From Elusimicrobiaceae bacterium (GTDB taxonomy: Bacteria; Elusimicrobiota; Elusimicrobia; Elusimicrobiales; Elusimicrobiaceae), in NCBI GenBank assembly GCA_016281355.1, contig JAEEIL010000025.1, forward strand, positions 62,001-126,000: a stretch of DNA of 64,000 bases. The letters are read 5' to 3'. Positions 1 to 7,870 of the stretch are shown here, in pieces. Numbering within the stretch: position 1 is the first letter of the stretch; each line of letters begins with the position of its first letter. The notes beneath the pieces are model-generated. The model was not told the DNA's origin. It saw only the letters and a list, made by a program, of their open reading frames with translations, and ran no database searches. The position numbers were made by a program, and so were the translations under genes.

Positions 1-1254
1 TTGCTCTGCCCTTTCTACTGCGCGGGAAAGAAAGACCTCCGCATCTTCAAATTGTTTATCACGGAAATACAATACTCCCAAATTATTTAGCGCAATAGCA
101 TCTTCGGGATATTTTGAAAGATGTTTCCTCAATTCACTTTTAGCTAATTCATAATTCCCTTCCATAATATGGTTGCAAGCACGGTCCTGATACTGTGGCG
201 GGCGGCAGAATAATCCGCAAAATATACCAAGGCATATCGTTAAAGCAATAATTAAACCCTTTAAAGGGAATTGACCTAGCACAAAATCATATTCTTTAAA
301 ATCGGGCACTTTATAATTTCCTTGCAAGATTTCTTCTACCTTATTAAAGTTGAGTGTGATATCCGACAATTTATTTAATCCTGCTATAAAATTACGAAGT
401 TTAATACACGCGGCTTCATTTTGCCAACCGAAAACGTGTGCCCACTCAATCTTACGGTCATCATTAACACCAACTACAGCATTAATGGTATTGCGTTTAC
501 CGTTTTGCCAATATTGCTGCCAAAGCATAGCCTCACTAGATTTGGCATTTTTAAGTAAAATAAAATTAAGTTTTATATTCTTTTCGCGAAACCAACAGTT
601 ATAGTCGTCTAATTTACTGAGTAATTCCCACGCATCATCTTTATTTCGGGCTGTACCATAAACAGGCATTTCACCATATTTAACCAAGTGATATTTTTTA
701 ATATCTTCCTCGGTTAACTTTTCACTTTCATACACATTGGAACCCTTTAAAATAGGATTTTTATAAGAGCGATGCACATATTCATAACAAGCCGTATCAA
801 AAGTACCTGGCCACTCAGTTACAAAACAAGAACCTGATTCTATAATCTCGCCTTCGGCTTCCCATTCGTGGTCTACATAATCTTCTTCCTCATTACCGAA
901 TATCTCCACATATTGTTTATATCGTTCTTCGTCAATAGGGAAAGTATCGCCTTCGGCTACGGTAATTTTCCATTCTTCTTCGTGCTCAACTATCTCATAG
1001 GTTACTTCTTTTGTTTCTTCGTCTTCGTGTTTGATTTTTTCGGTCCAAGGTTCATAATAACGTGCTTCGGTTACATAAGTACCGAGTATTTCTTCATCTT
1101 GAACTTTCTCCGATTCAAAAGCTTTTGCTATCCCGATAATAATCCAAGCACAGATAGAACCGACCACAATACCTAAAATACCGAGTGATTCCCAACCCAT
1201 TAAAGGCGGCACTATCAGTAAAAAACAAAGGGAATATATAAATGCAATAACCAT
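1..1254 (-). CDS. TPR-containing membrane protein, C-terminus cut by window edge
   Basis: The minus strand is open from an ATG at 1254 to base 1, giving at least 418 residues with no stop. Residues 1-45 form two hydrophobic segments. An acidic, Glu/Lys-rich middle domain follows that I do not recognise, then another hydrophobic segment near residue 340-360. The visible end is a tetratricopeptide-like repeat (ALNNLGVLYFRDKQFEDAE, with Ala, Gly and Asn at the usual TPR positions). The ATG overlaps the stop of the LemA-like gene in a TAATG junction, so translation is probably coupled. It is the fourth gene of the operon behind the SAM riboswitch candidate at 3395-3480. No catalytic motif is visible; a scaffold or sensor role for the TPR is only an inference. 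Confidence 0.8.
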   Translation of the reverse strand, partial: MVIAFIYSLCFLLIVPPLMGWESLGILGIVVGSICAWIIIGIAKAFESEKVQDEEILGTYVTEARYYEPWTEKIKHEDEETKEVTYEIVEHEEEWKITVAEGDTFPIDEERYKQYVEIFGNEEEDYVDHEWEAEGEIIESGSCFVTEWPGTFDTACYEYVHRSYKNPILKGSNVYESEKLTEEDIKKYHLVKYGEMPVYGTARNKDDAWELLSKLDDYNCWFREKNIKLNFILLKNAKSSEAMLWQQYWQNGKRNTINAVVGVNDDRKIEWAHVFGWQNEAACIKLRNFIAGLNKLSDITLNFNKVEEILQGNYKVPDFKEYDFVLGQFPLKGLIIALTICLGIFCGLFCRPPQYQDRACNHIMEGNYELAKSELRKHLSKYPEDAIALNNLGVLYFRDKQFEDAEVFLSRAVERAEQ

Positions 1255-1751
1255 TAAATATTCTCCTTACCTGTGGCATAAACGTTGGCAGTATGGTCCG
1301 ATTTAATGACTGTAATTTTTATTTCCTGAGCATTAGGCAATAAAATATTTGCAGGGAAACTTTGAATAAATGTTTTATGCTCATTATATCGGGCGACAAG
1401 TAATCTTTGATGACTGAAAAACTCCTCACGGTTAATTTCAATAGCAGTAGCAAGTTGCTGTAAAACTGAGGTATCTAACGGGGGGTTATGCTCTACGATA
1501 AATGAAATATCTTTGCCCTGATAACGCCCTTCAATAAGTTTGGGGTAAACATCCTTAAATGCATCTAGATATGTATCAGATACATTTGTAATTTGCTTAA
1601 TTACCTTCCACATTTTATCGAAGTTGGCCTCACACACTTCCTGCTGTGCTTTAACAAGATTGCGAAGGCGAATTTCCGTATTGCTAACGGAAATAAAATA
1701 TCCTACTGCAAATACTACTAAGAGTACAACAACTAATAATATTCCTATCAT
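1254..1751 (-). CDS. LemA-like membrane-anchored protein
   Basis: This 165-residue protein has one N-terminal membrane segment (residues 1-22) followed by a helical, coiled-coil-type body. The segment after the membrane anchor (NTEIRLRNLVKAQQ) and the late motif NEHKTFIQSFPANILL fit the LemA family (N...LRN near the start, YN..IQ.FPAN near the end), so most of it should face the extracytoplasmic side. The length is close to the usual 180-200 residues. LemA proteins have no agreed biochemical function. It lies 11 bp after the ClpX-like gene and its stop overlaps the start of the TPR gene, so the three genes are probably co-transcribed and may work at the membrane. Confidence 0.78.
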   Translation of the reverse strand: MIGILLVVVLLVVFAVGYFISVSNTEIRLRNLVKAQQEVCEANFDKMWKVIKQITNVSDTYLDAFKDVYPKLIEGRYQGKDISFIVEHNPPLDTSVLQQLATAIEINREEFFSHQRLLVARYNEHKTFIQSFPANILLPNAQEIKITVIKSDHTANVYATGKENI

Positions 1752-1762
1752 TTTTATTCTCC

Positions 1763-3133
1763 TTATATTTCAATTTGAACTGCTTTTTCCAAAAATTGCG
1801 TTTGGAATAATTGCCCGACTTGCTGATGCAAACCTCTTGCCCCTAGGTGCCTTTCACAAGCATTATCTAGCAAGGTTTCAAGGGTTTCGTCAGATACTTT
1901 GTTAGATGTATGCAATAAGTCCTTATACTGTTGCAAAGGCCCGTTATGCGGGTTAAATAAGATTTTGCGTAAGTCTTCCTTCTCAAGCCCTTTTAACTGC
2001 ACGAAGTATGAAAAACGGCCTATTAATTCAGGTAACATCCCATAGGCAATAAAATCATCTGCTGTCAAAGTTTCCTTTTTAACAATAGGTGCGTGCGTAA
2101 AACCGACACTTTTATCAGTATGATTAACTTGTAAACTTTCAAATGCACCGCCCACTACAAAAAGCACTTGGGAAATGTCAAAATTCATAACATTTCTAAT
2201 TAAACTTTTCTCCTGCAAACGGTAACGTCTACTTTCTATAAGGCGCAAAAGTTCTACTTGTACATTTGTGGAAGCAGCCCCGCCATATCCTTCACTTCCA
2301 CGGCGTATTTTATCTATTTCATCTATAAAAACTATGGCTATAGGCATTTTACCTGCTGAAGAGTGTGGAATAAGAGGCCGCAAAATATCACTTACATCCA
2401 TACCGACATAACCTGTCTGCGTATATTGGCTGGCATCTGCGTGAATAAAAGGTATTTTTAGGATTTTTGCTAAGCATTGGCACATATAAGTTTTACCTGT
2501 TCCAGTTGGGCCGCTGATAAAAATATTGCTCTTATTAAATATTTGCCCGTTTTTGGCATTAGCACATTTAGTTAAATGCTCAAAAACACCTGCCACTAAT
2601 TTCTTTTTGGCATCATCTTGCCCTATTACATATTTATTAATTTCGGCTAAAACTCGCTTAGGGTTTAAGGTGCGTTTTTTAACTTTGCGTTTCCTTGAAG
2701 CGGGTGCAGTAAGAAAATTAACTTTTAAATCTATTCTATCACCAAGACCTATAAAAATACCTTCTGTAAACAATACACTTTTATGGTCTAATAAAATAGA
2801 CAAAACTTCTTGACGTGTTCCGAAAATTTGCCCTTTCGTTAACAAAGTAGATATCTGAAAGAAACTTGCGTTAAGCACACGTTGTAAATGTAATATTGAT
2901 ATGCGAAGCAGTAAGAACAGTTCTACATCAGATAAATTGTTTTTTTGAACAAAATCTGCCAGTGGTAGTTTGCTTGCATCAGAACGCAATAAACGCGTGT
3001 GAATATCCTTAAGATTTTGAACATACTCTGCTTCCTTGCAGGCAGTAACAGGGGTGTCGTTCCAATGTACTATATCTTCTATTAACTCTGCGCGGGAAGT
3101 ATATTTTGTAACTTTTTTAGTTTTATTTTCCAT
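1763..3133 (-). CDS. ClpX-like AAA+ unfoldase without the zinc-finger domain
   Basis: The protein has 456 residues. The N-terminal 150 residues do not show the ClpX zinc-binding cysteines. After that it follows ClpX closely: VIGQDDAKK, Walker A GPTGTGKT near residue 208, pore loop TGYVG, Walker B VFIDEIDK near residue 268, sensor-type VGGAF, PELIGRF, and a C-terminal GARGL small-domain motif. At the place of the ClpP-docking IGF loop it reads SVGF, which still satisfies the [LIV]-G-F pattern, so docking to ClpP is possible. Known ClpX proteins unfold substrates with ATP and feed ClpP. A dedicated ClpX paralogue in an operon with LemA-like and TPR membrane proteins is unusual. RBS AAGGAG is present upstream. 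Regulation is probably through the upstream riboswitch. Confidence 0.88.
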   Translation of the reverse strand: MENKTKKVTKYTSRAELIEDIVHWNDTPVTACKEAEYVQNLKDIHTRLLRSDASKLPLADFVQKNNLSDVELFLLLRISILHLQRVLNASFFQISTLLTKGQIFGTRQEVLSILLDHKSVLFTEGIFIGLGDRIDLKVNFLTAPASRKRKVKKRTLNPKRVLAEINKYVIGQDDAKKKLVAGVFEHLTKCANAKNGQIFNKSNIFISGPTGTGKTYMCQCLAKILKIPFIHADASQYTQTGYVGMDVSDILRPLIPHSSAGKMPIAIVFIDEIDKIRRGSEGYGGAASTNVQVELLRLIESRRYRLQEKSLIRNVMNFDISQVLFVVGGAFESLQVNHTDKSVGFTHAPIVKKETLTADDFIAYGMLPELIGRFSYFVQLKGLEKEDLRKILFNPHNGPLQQYKDLLHTSNKVSDETLETLLDNACERHLGARGLHQQVGQLFQTQFLEKAVQIEI

Positions 3134-3173
3134 AATTATTCTCCTTATTAATTTTTACCGTTTACATCCAATT

Positions 3174-3305
3174 TTAATAATCGCCATTACCTTCAATGAG
3201 TGCTTCATCGTGTCCGTAATTGTAATGAGGATAACCATTTGCTACAGGTACATAATACGCTTTTGCACTCATACAAGATATTCTATTCATATATTTTTTT
3301 GTCAT
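3174..3305 (-). CDS. 43-residue hypothetical peptide, first gene of the ClpX-like operon
   Basis: An ATG at 3305 preceded by AAGGAG at a good distance opens a 43-codon frame that ends at 3174, 40 bp before the ClpX-like gene. The peptide begins MTKKYMNRISCMSAK and continues with a Tyr/His/Gly/Asn-rich stretch, then an acidic end finishing in GDY. I recognise no family. It sits directly downstream of the riboswitch terminator, so it would be made only when transcription reads through. It could be a substrate or adaptor of the neighbouring unfoldase, a regulatory peptide, or simply a short orphan; the good RBS is the main support for translation. Confidence 0.55.
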   Translation of the reverse strand: MTKKYMNRISCMSAKAYYVPVANGYPHYNYGHDEALIEGNGDY

Positions 3306-3342
3306 AAGACTTCTCCTTATTTATTATGCCATCGGAGAGGAT

Positions 3343-3370
3343 AAAAAAGACCCATCGTCTCCGATGGGTC
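3343..3370 (-). terminator. Rho-independent terminator of the S-box-like leader
   Basis: Read on the minus strand, GACCCATCG and CGATGGGTC form a perfect 9-bp stem with a GAGA loop (3370 to 3349), followed directly by six T (3348-3343). Its 5' arm can instead pair with CGATGGG at 3403-3397 in the aptamer's last strand, which gives a mutually exclusive antiterminator. It stands between the aptamer and the 43-codon gene. Confidence 0.88.
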
Positions 3371-3394
3371 CTAATTACTACAAAGCTGTTTTCT

Positions 3395-3480
3395 TTCCCA
3401 TCGTTCAAGCATTAGCACCTTGCCTTATGGTAGGTTGCTGTGTAGTCATAGGGCTTGTCCCTCGTACACTCCTAATGGAA
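3395..3480 (-). ncRNA. Candidate SAM (S-box, SAM-I clan) riboswitch aptamer
   Basis: The minus strand holds the conserved S-box words in the right order: GAGGGA, GCCCTATGA, CAGCAACC, AAGGTGCTAA. GTGTA and TACAC form P2 around the GGG/CCC stem, exactly where the Bacillus yitJ-type aptamer has its P2. P1 can form from TTCCATT (3480-3474) with GATGGGAA (3402-3395) with one bulged G. The P1 3' strand contains CGATGGG, which can otherwise pair with the terminator 5' arm, so high SAM should favour termination (an OFF switch). P4 is very short or absent, so this may be a reduced SAM-I or SAM-I/IV type. It precedes a peptide, ClpX-like, LemA-like and TPR operon rather than methionine genes. Confidence 0.75.
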
Positions 3481-3484
3481 TTTA

Positions 3485-3540
3485 GGTTAACAAAAGACAT
3501 TTAGCCAGACTTCTGCTTAAATTTAATCTTTTGTTTAACC
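3485..3540 (-). other. Strong 5' hairpin of the riboswitch leader
   Basis: On the minus strand GGTTAAACAAAAGA (3540-3527) pairs with TCTTTTGTTAACC (3497-3485), 13 base pairs with one bulged A, around a 29-nt loop. It lies between the predicted transcription start and the S-box core. It is not part of the standard SAM-I fold. It may be a stabilising 5' hairpin or an additional sensing domain. Confidence 0.6.
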
Positions 3541-3550
3541 TTCTATATCT

Positions 3551-3579
3551 ATTATTGCATATTATGATTAATTTGTCTC
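3551..3579 (-). promoter_or_regulatory. Candidate sigma70 promoter of the riboswitch operon
   Basis: On the minus strand GAGACA (3579-3574) and AATAAT (3556-3551) are separated by 17 bp, matching the -35 and -10 consensus at four and five of six positions. The predicted start would lie near 3544, just ahead of the 5' hairpin and aptamer. Confidence 0.5.
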
Positions 3580-3597
3580 TTTAAAAATGCCACTTAT

Positions 3598-3618
3598 GTG
3601 TCATTATTAACTTGACAC
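3598..3618. promoter_or_regulatory. Dyad GTGTCA-N9-TGACAC, possible operator
   Basis: A perfect 6-bp inverted repeat with a 9-bp spacer lies between the 3' end of the WYL gene and the predicted operon promoter, centred about 64 bp upstream of the expected start. WYL-domain defence regulators of the BrxR/CapW type bind inverted repeats, so this is a reasonable site for the adjacent regulator; that link is inferred. Confidence 0.4.
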
Positions 3619-3651
3619 CTCTAAAAAATGGAAGAATATTTCTTGCGTATC

Positions 3652-4341
3652 TTAAAATTTTGAAAGCCTGTACCTGATAAACTCATTAATTTGACGTTTA
3701 GAAACTCCTAAAGAAGCAAAATGTCCGTTTTTAATACGACGGGATTTTTCTCTAAAACTAACACTTTCTATCATTTCTACGTTAATCCGTTCCAATCCAT
3801 AACCACACACACTACTTCTCTTATAAACAGTAGCAAAAACTAAATAAACCATTTTCGATTTGCGGATTAAACAATAAGGTTTTGCAGATATCTGACGGCC
3901 ATCTGATACAATTTTTATGTAATGTTTTTCTTTAATGGCTTTTTGTAACTTAGATATAAGAGGACTTTTTGGCAATTTTGGATTAATTTCATAAAATCCC
4001 ATATCAGGAGAAAATAAATGACGTATATACTTGCAAGCAGGAACAAAATCATCCCCTGCTTGTTCAGTAGCTTCATATGCTATACACAAACTAGCTGCTG
4101 TCTGAGGGGTAAGTCCTATTTTTTCCAAAGACCATTCATCGTTAACACTGTATTTACCATTGTCTGAATCTACTTCAATAACAGCTTTTTTAATAAGTGA
4201 AATATCACGCAAAATAGTGCGGTAAGACGTATTACATTTCTTAGCCAGCTCTTCCGCTGTAAATTCTTTCCCTTTTTCGTCAGTCAAACATTTGAAAATG
4301 ATTGCCAAACGCTTTAATTTCGCCGTAATATCTTTGGACAT
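3652..4341 (-). CDS. HTH-WYL transcriptional regulator
   Basis: The protein has 229 residues. Residues 1-65 form a DeoR-like winged helix (AEELAKKCNTSYRTILRDI, recognition helix near residue 40). Residues 130-215 form a WYL-like sensor domain (IKIVSDGRQISAKPYCLIRK followed by a hydrophobic strand and LERINVEMIESV), although the literal W-Y-L tripeptide is not preserved. Such regulators often control phage-defence operons and sense nucleic-acid ligands. It lies 17 bp behind the methyltransferase gene, on the same strand, so it is probably the third gene of the helicase-methylase operon. Its target may be its own operon or the dyad at 3598-3618. Confidence 0.8.
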   Translation of the reverse strand: MSKDITAKLKRLAIIFKCLTDEKGKEFTAEELAKKCNTSYRTILRDISLIKKAVIEVDSDNGKYSVNDEWSLEKIGLTPQTAASLCIAYEATEQAGDDFVPACKYIRHLFSPDMGFYEINPKLPKSPLISKLQKAIKEKHYIKIVSDGRQISAKPYCLIRKSKMVYLVFATVYKRSSVCGYGLERINVEMIESVSFREKSRRIKNGHFASLGVSKRQINEFIRYRLSKF

Positions 4342-4358
4342 AGTATTAGTATAGCATT

Positions 4359-7300
4359 TTATGATTTTTTCTTAGGTTGTGATTCTTCTACTATTTTGAT
4401 TTCTTCCTCTGTTAAACCATATAGTTTATAAACCATTTGGTCAATTCCATCTTGATATGCTTTAACACGAGATTGTTTATCGGAGTTAGATAAATAATCC
4501 TTAGTTTGTGTAATAGCTAAGATTTTATCAACAACTGCAACAAATTGCTGTTGAATATCTATTCCTATTTTTTTAATAGGAATTTCCGATAATGGCGTTT
4601 GATAGAGTTCCAAATTATCACCTTTTCTTTTTCCTTTATTGTATAACCATACGTAATATAACTTTGAATTTAATAGTGCTAGAATATATTTTAATTTATA
4701 ATTATTTATTGGTGCAGTAATAAAATACACATCAGCACTGGCATACCATTCAGTTTCATTATACCCAAAAGTATTTGTAGTGCTTCTTTGAGGAACAACA
4801 ATTTTAGATGAAGTAAAAATGTCCTGTTTTCGAGGTCTATGTAAATAAGGCGAATTATGAGAAGAAACATCTATTATCTTCTTAAAATATTGGAGGTGAC
4901 AATTAATAGTATTATAATTAGCAATATCGGTTTTTTGTTTATCTAAATACAAAATATACTTATTGCAAGAATTATTAGTATAAAATCTAGATATATCTGA
5001 ATTTTTAAAAAATGGAACTAATAATTCTTTATCCTGATTATTTTGTATTTTAATGATTACTTTGTAATCTCTAATATTATTGCTGTCTAATACAAAAATC
5101 CCGTCTCCTTTTTGGGCTTCAATATTATATTTCTTTATATGTTTATTTGATATAGAATCAGCACCACTAACAATTCCTTGATTGATATGACAAATATTTC
5201 CTAATAATTGATGATTCTCTTTTATTTTATAGAGTATTCTATTAAGTGGCCTATTATCATCATTAGTTAATCGCATATAATTTTGCTCGGTCTCATATAA
5301 ATCAGACTGTGGAACAGAATAATAAGATGTTTCTTTATCATTCCAACTAATTATTAGATTTAGGTCATTATATTTAGCATTTCCCTTCCTAGAAGTGATA
5401 CAAGTTCTACAGATAGTTTTAGGAGAAGGAATATTCGTCTTTTGTAATAATGTTATTATATTATGTTGACCTAGTGCTGATTTAAAAATTTTAAATTCAT
5501 TGAAGTTTATAAGTTTTAACATACAAGCTCGCTGTTTAAAATCTGTTCTTAGTTTAGTCGCATTGGTAGCAGTAATATAATAATTAGTAGTGATAAATGT
5601 ACAAATCCCTTTATTTTTTAAAAGATTAAGTGCTAAATGAAAGAAAAAATAGAATAAATCCATTTTGCCCTGATAGAAACAAGATAAGAAGTTGCTCTTC
5701 TTTTTTACTGCTTGAAATACTTCCTTATTTCCTTTTTCTTTAATATAAGGAGGATTACCAATAACAATATCAAAGCCATCTTCTACATCAAACATCCAAA
5801 CAGGGTCAAACCATTCTGTAGAAAGATTATCAAATGGTTTCCATAATTGTAGTTTGATAATTTTTTCGTTTCCCCAATCATTTGCTTGTAAGGCTTCCAA
5901 CATTGCATATTGGGTATCTATAAATTTCTTCTTTAAAGTTTCTTTGCGTGTTCCAGAAGCAGCAAAGAATTCTTTTCTGTATGCACGTAATTGGGCGATA
6001 TAATCTTCTCCATTGAGGAAACTATTTACATTGGTTTCTTCTATTTGTTTACTGAGAATATCTTTTTCTTTTTCCAATTTTGAAATTTCTTTAGTAATTG
6101 CCTTTACTTGATTTTTTTGTTCTTGAGAAAAATTCCATATATTTCTGTCTTTTAATAATGAATGGTTTTTCTTGCGTTCAATTTCTTCAATAATACTTTG
6201 CCTCTTTTGTTTGAGTTCTAAAGTATTGTTGTTATCGAGTCCAATTAAAGAATTAGCACAAGTAAAATTAAAGTTTAAATTAGGCAAGGCTTGTGGATTA
6301 TCTGCTTCTTCTTCTACAATCAATGTTAGGAAAAAACGCAAACGGCAAATTTCTATAGCCATTGGTTGAATATCAACACCATAAATACACTTTTGAATAA
6401 GAGTTAATTTATTAGCATAGTCTAACATTTTGGAAGTTAAATTTTGGCTTATATTTATATTAGATTCTGGTAAACTCCTATAAATATCACCCGTTTCATC
6501 AATAATATGGATAATTGACATTATTTTTTGTAATATGCCCATAGGAAACGCGCCAGAACCTACAGCAGGGTCCAACACTTTAATTTCGGACAATACAGTA
6601 TAGAGTCTTTGTTTTTGTGTTAGAGTCAATTTATCTACTTTTGGTTCAAATTCAAATAGTGAATCAATAACAGTGTGGTCTATATCTGTTTTTGTATAAA
6701 GATATTGTTTCAAACTTTGGGTAACCATATAGTCCACAACTTCACGCGGAGTATAGTAGGACCCTGTTGCCTTGCGAACTGATTCTTTGGTTTCGGGGTT
6801 AATAGAGGCCAGTAAATTTTCAAAAATACGACCTAACATTTCTGGGTCTACTGCTAAATCGATATCAGTAGAAGTATTTTCATCAATAGTAAAATTATAA
6901 AGTTCAAAAACATTAAATAAACTTTCAAACCAAGAATTTTCTATTTTTAAAGTATTATAATTCTTTGATATATATAAATCATTCAACTCATAGCGATCAT
7001 CACTATCTGGATTAAATAATCCGCCATTTAGAAAAGGTATATCTTTATATTCACCTTCTTTACATTTTTTGATTCTATCTTTACATTCTTTATTTAGCGT
7101 TTCAAAAAATAATGGTTCTAATATATCGTGATAATAATTACCTTTACAATTTTTAACTGCTTTAGAAGAAATTAAATCATCTGAAATAAGAGATGTACCA
7201 TTGCTGCGGTACTTCTTTTTCAAAAACCAGCAAAAAACCAAACGTCCTATTAAACGAACTGAAAAATTTTGTAGTCTTTTAAATCCTTCTTCCGTATCAT

Positions 7301-7850
7301 TTACACCTGTAGGATGCTTAACATTTTTAATTAATTCATTAAAATGCTTTGATATTTCTCCATAGAATGTATCATTAACAACTTCTATAGAAAATCGTTT
7401 TAATAAATCTTCTTCATTAGTAACAGGATTGGAGAGTTGTTTAATAGCTGTATGTACCTTTTGGCCTTCCCCTACTAAAAAGGAATAACGGCGTGGATTA
7501 TTTGGTTTATTATTTGCCCAATCAAAAGTTACCAAAGATATACGAAAAGTATTAGAATATTTAGGTACGAAAAAGAATATTGCTCTTTGTGTAAAATCAC
7601 GACGACTTTTCATTATTTCTACAGCTTGTTTAGTAAGTCCTACACGAGCATCTGAAATATGATGATGATGAATTTCAAATACAGAAAATAACTTATTTTT
7701 TCCTAAGTAATAAGCAGTATCTATATATTCATATTTTTTCTTATCGACATTGACAACTCTTTCTTGCTTTGTAAAATTCGCGAAAAAAGAACTTAAGTCA
7801 TATAATACATCTTCCCTGTTATATTTGTTATACAAACTATTTAAAGCCAT
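4359..7850 (-). CDS. Large adenine-type DNA methyltransferase (Eco57I/PglX-like)
   Basis: The 1163-residue protein carries SAM-binding motif I (DPAVGSGAF, near residue 423) and catalytic motif IV NPPY (near residue 698), the N6-adenine/gamma-class signature. The long N-terminal half is of Eco57I or BREX-PglX style, with YYTPREVVDYMV just before motif I. A coiled insert lies at about residues 545-610. The C-terminal third is a specificity-type domain (LLNSKLYYVWLY). The predicted job is marking self DNA. It lies 20 bp behind the helicase gene and ahead of the WYL regulator. I see no certain nuclease motif of its own, so cutting may come from the PLD partner. A stand-alone type IIG enzyme is the alternative. 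Confidence 0.88.
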   Translation of the reverse strand: MALNSLYNKYNREDVLYDLSSFFANFTKQERVVNVDKKKYEYIDTAYYLGKNKLFSVFEIHHHHISDARVGLTKQAVEIMKSRRDFTQRAIFFFVPKYSNTFRISLVTFDWANNKPNNPRRYSFLVGEGQKVHTAIKQLSNPVTNEEDLLKRFSIEVVNDTFYGEISKHFNELIKNVKHPTGVNDTEEGFKRLQNFSVRLIGRLVFCWFLKKKYRSNGTSLISDDLISSKAVKNCKGNYYHDILEPLFFETLNKECKDRIKKCKEGEYKDIPFLNGGLFNPDSDDRYELNDLYISKNYNTLKIENSWFESLFNVFELYNFTIDENTSTDIDLAVDPEMLGRIFENLLASINPETKESVRKATGSYYTPREVVDYMVTQSLKQYLYTKTDIDHTVIDSLFEFEPKVDKLTLTQKQRLYTVLSEIKVLDPAVGSGAFPMGILQKIMSIIHIIDETGDIYRSLPESNINISQNLTSKMLDYANKLTLIQKCIYGVDIQPMAIEICRLRFFLTLIVEEEADNPQALPNLNFNFTCANSLIGLDNNNTLELKQKRQSIIEEIERKKNHSLLKDRNIWNFSQEQKNQVKAITKEISKLEKEKDILSKQIEETNVNSFLNGEDYIAQLRAYRKEFFAASGTRKETLKKKFIDTQYAMLEALQANDWGNEKIIKLQLWKPFDNLSTEWFDPVWMFDVEDGFDIVIGNPPYIKEKGNKEVFQAVKKKSNFLSCFYQGKMDLFYFFFHLALNLLKNKGICTFITTNYYITATNATKLRTDFKQRACMLKLINFNEFKIFKSALGQHNIITLLQKTNIPSPKTICRTCITSRKGNAKYNDLNLIISWNDKETSYYSVPQSDLYETEQNYMRLTNDDNRPLNRILYKIKENHQLLGNICHINQGIVSGADSISNKHIKKYNIEAQKGDGIFVLDSNNIRDYKVIIKIQNNQDKELLVPFFKNSDISRFYTNNSCNKYILYLDKQKTDIANYNTINCHLQYFKKIIDVSSHNSPYLHRPRKQDIFTSSKIVVPQRSTTNTFGYNETEWYASADVYFITAPINNYKLKYILALLNSKLYYVWLYNKGKRKGDNLELYQTPLSEIPIKKIGIDIQQQFVAVVDKILAITQTKDYLSNSDKQSRVKAYQDGIDQMVYKLYGLTEEEIKIVEESQPKKKS

Positions 7851-7870
7851 ATTCTTTTCCTCCGCTTGGA

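Noticed and set aside
868-1176. A 102-codon plus-strand hydrophobic frame
   Set aside because: It is the antisense of the TPR membrane protein and has no ribosome site.
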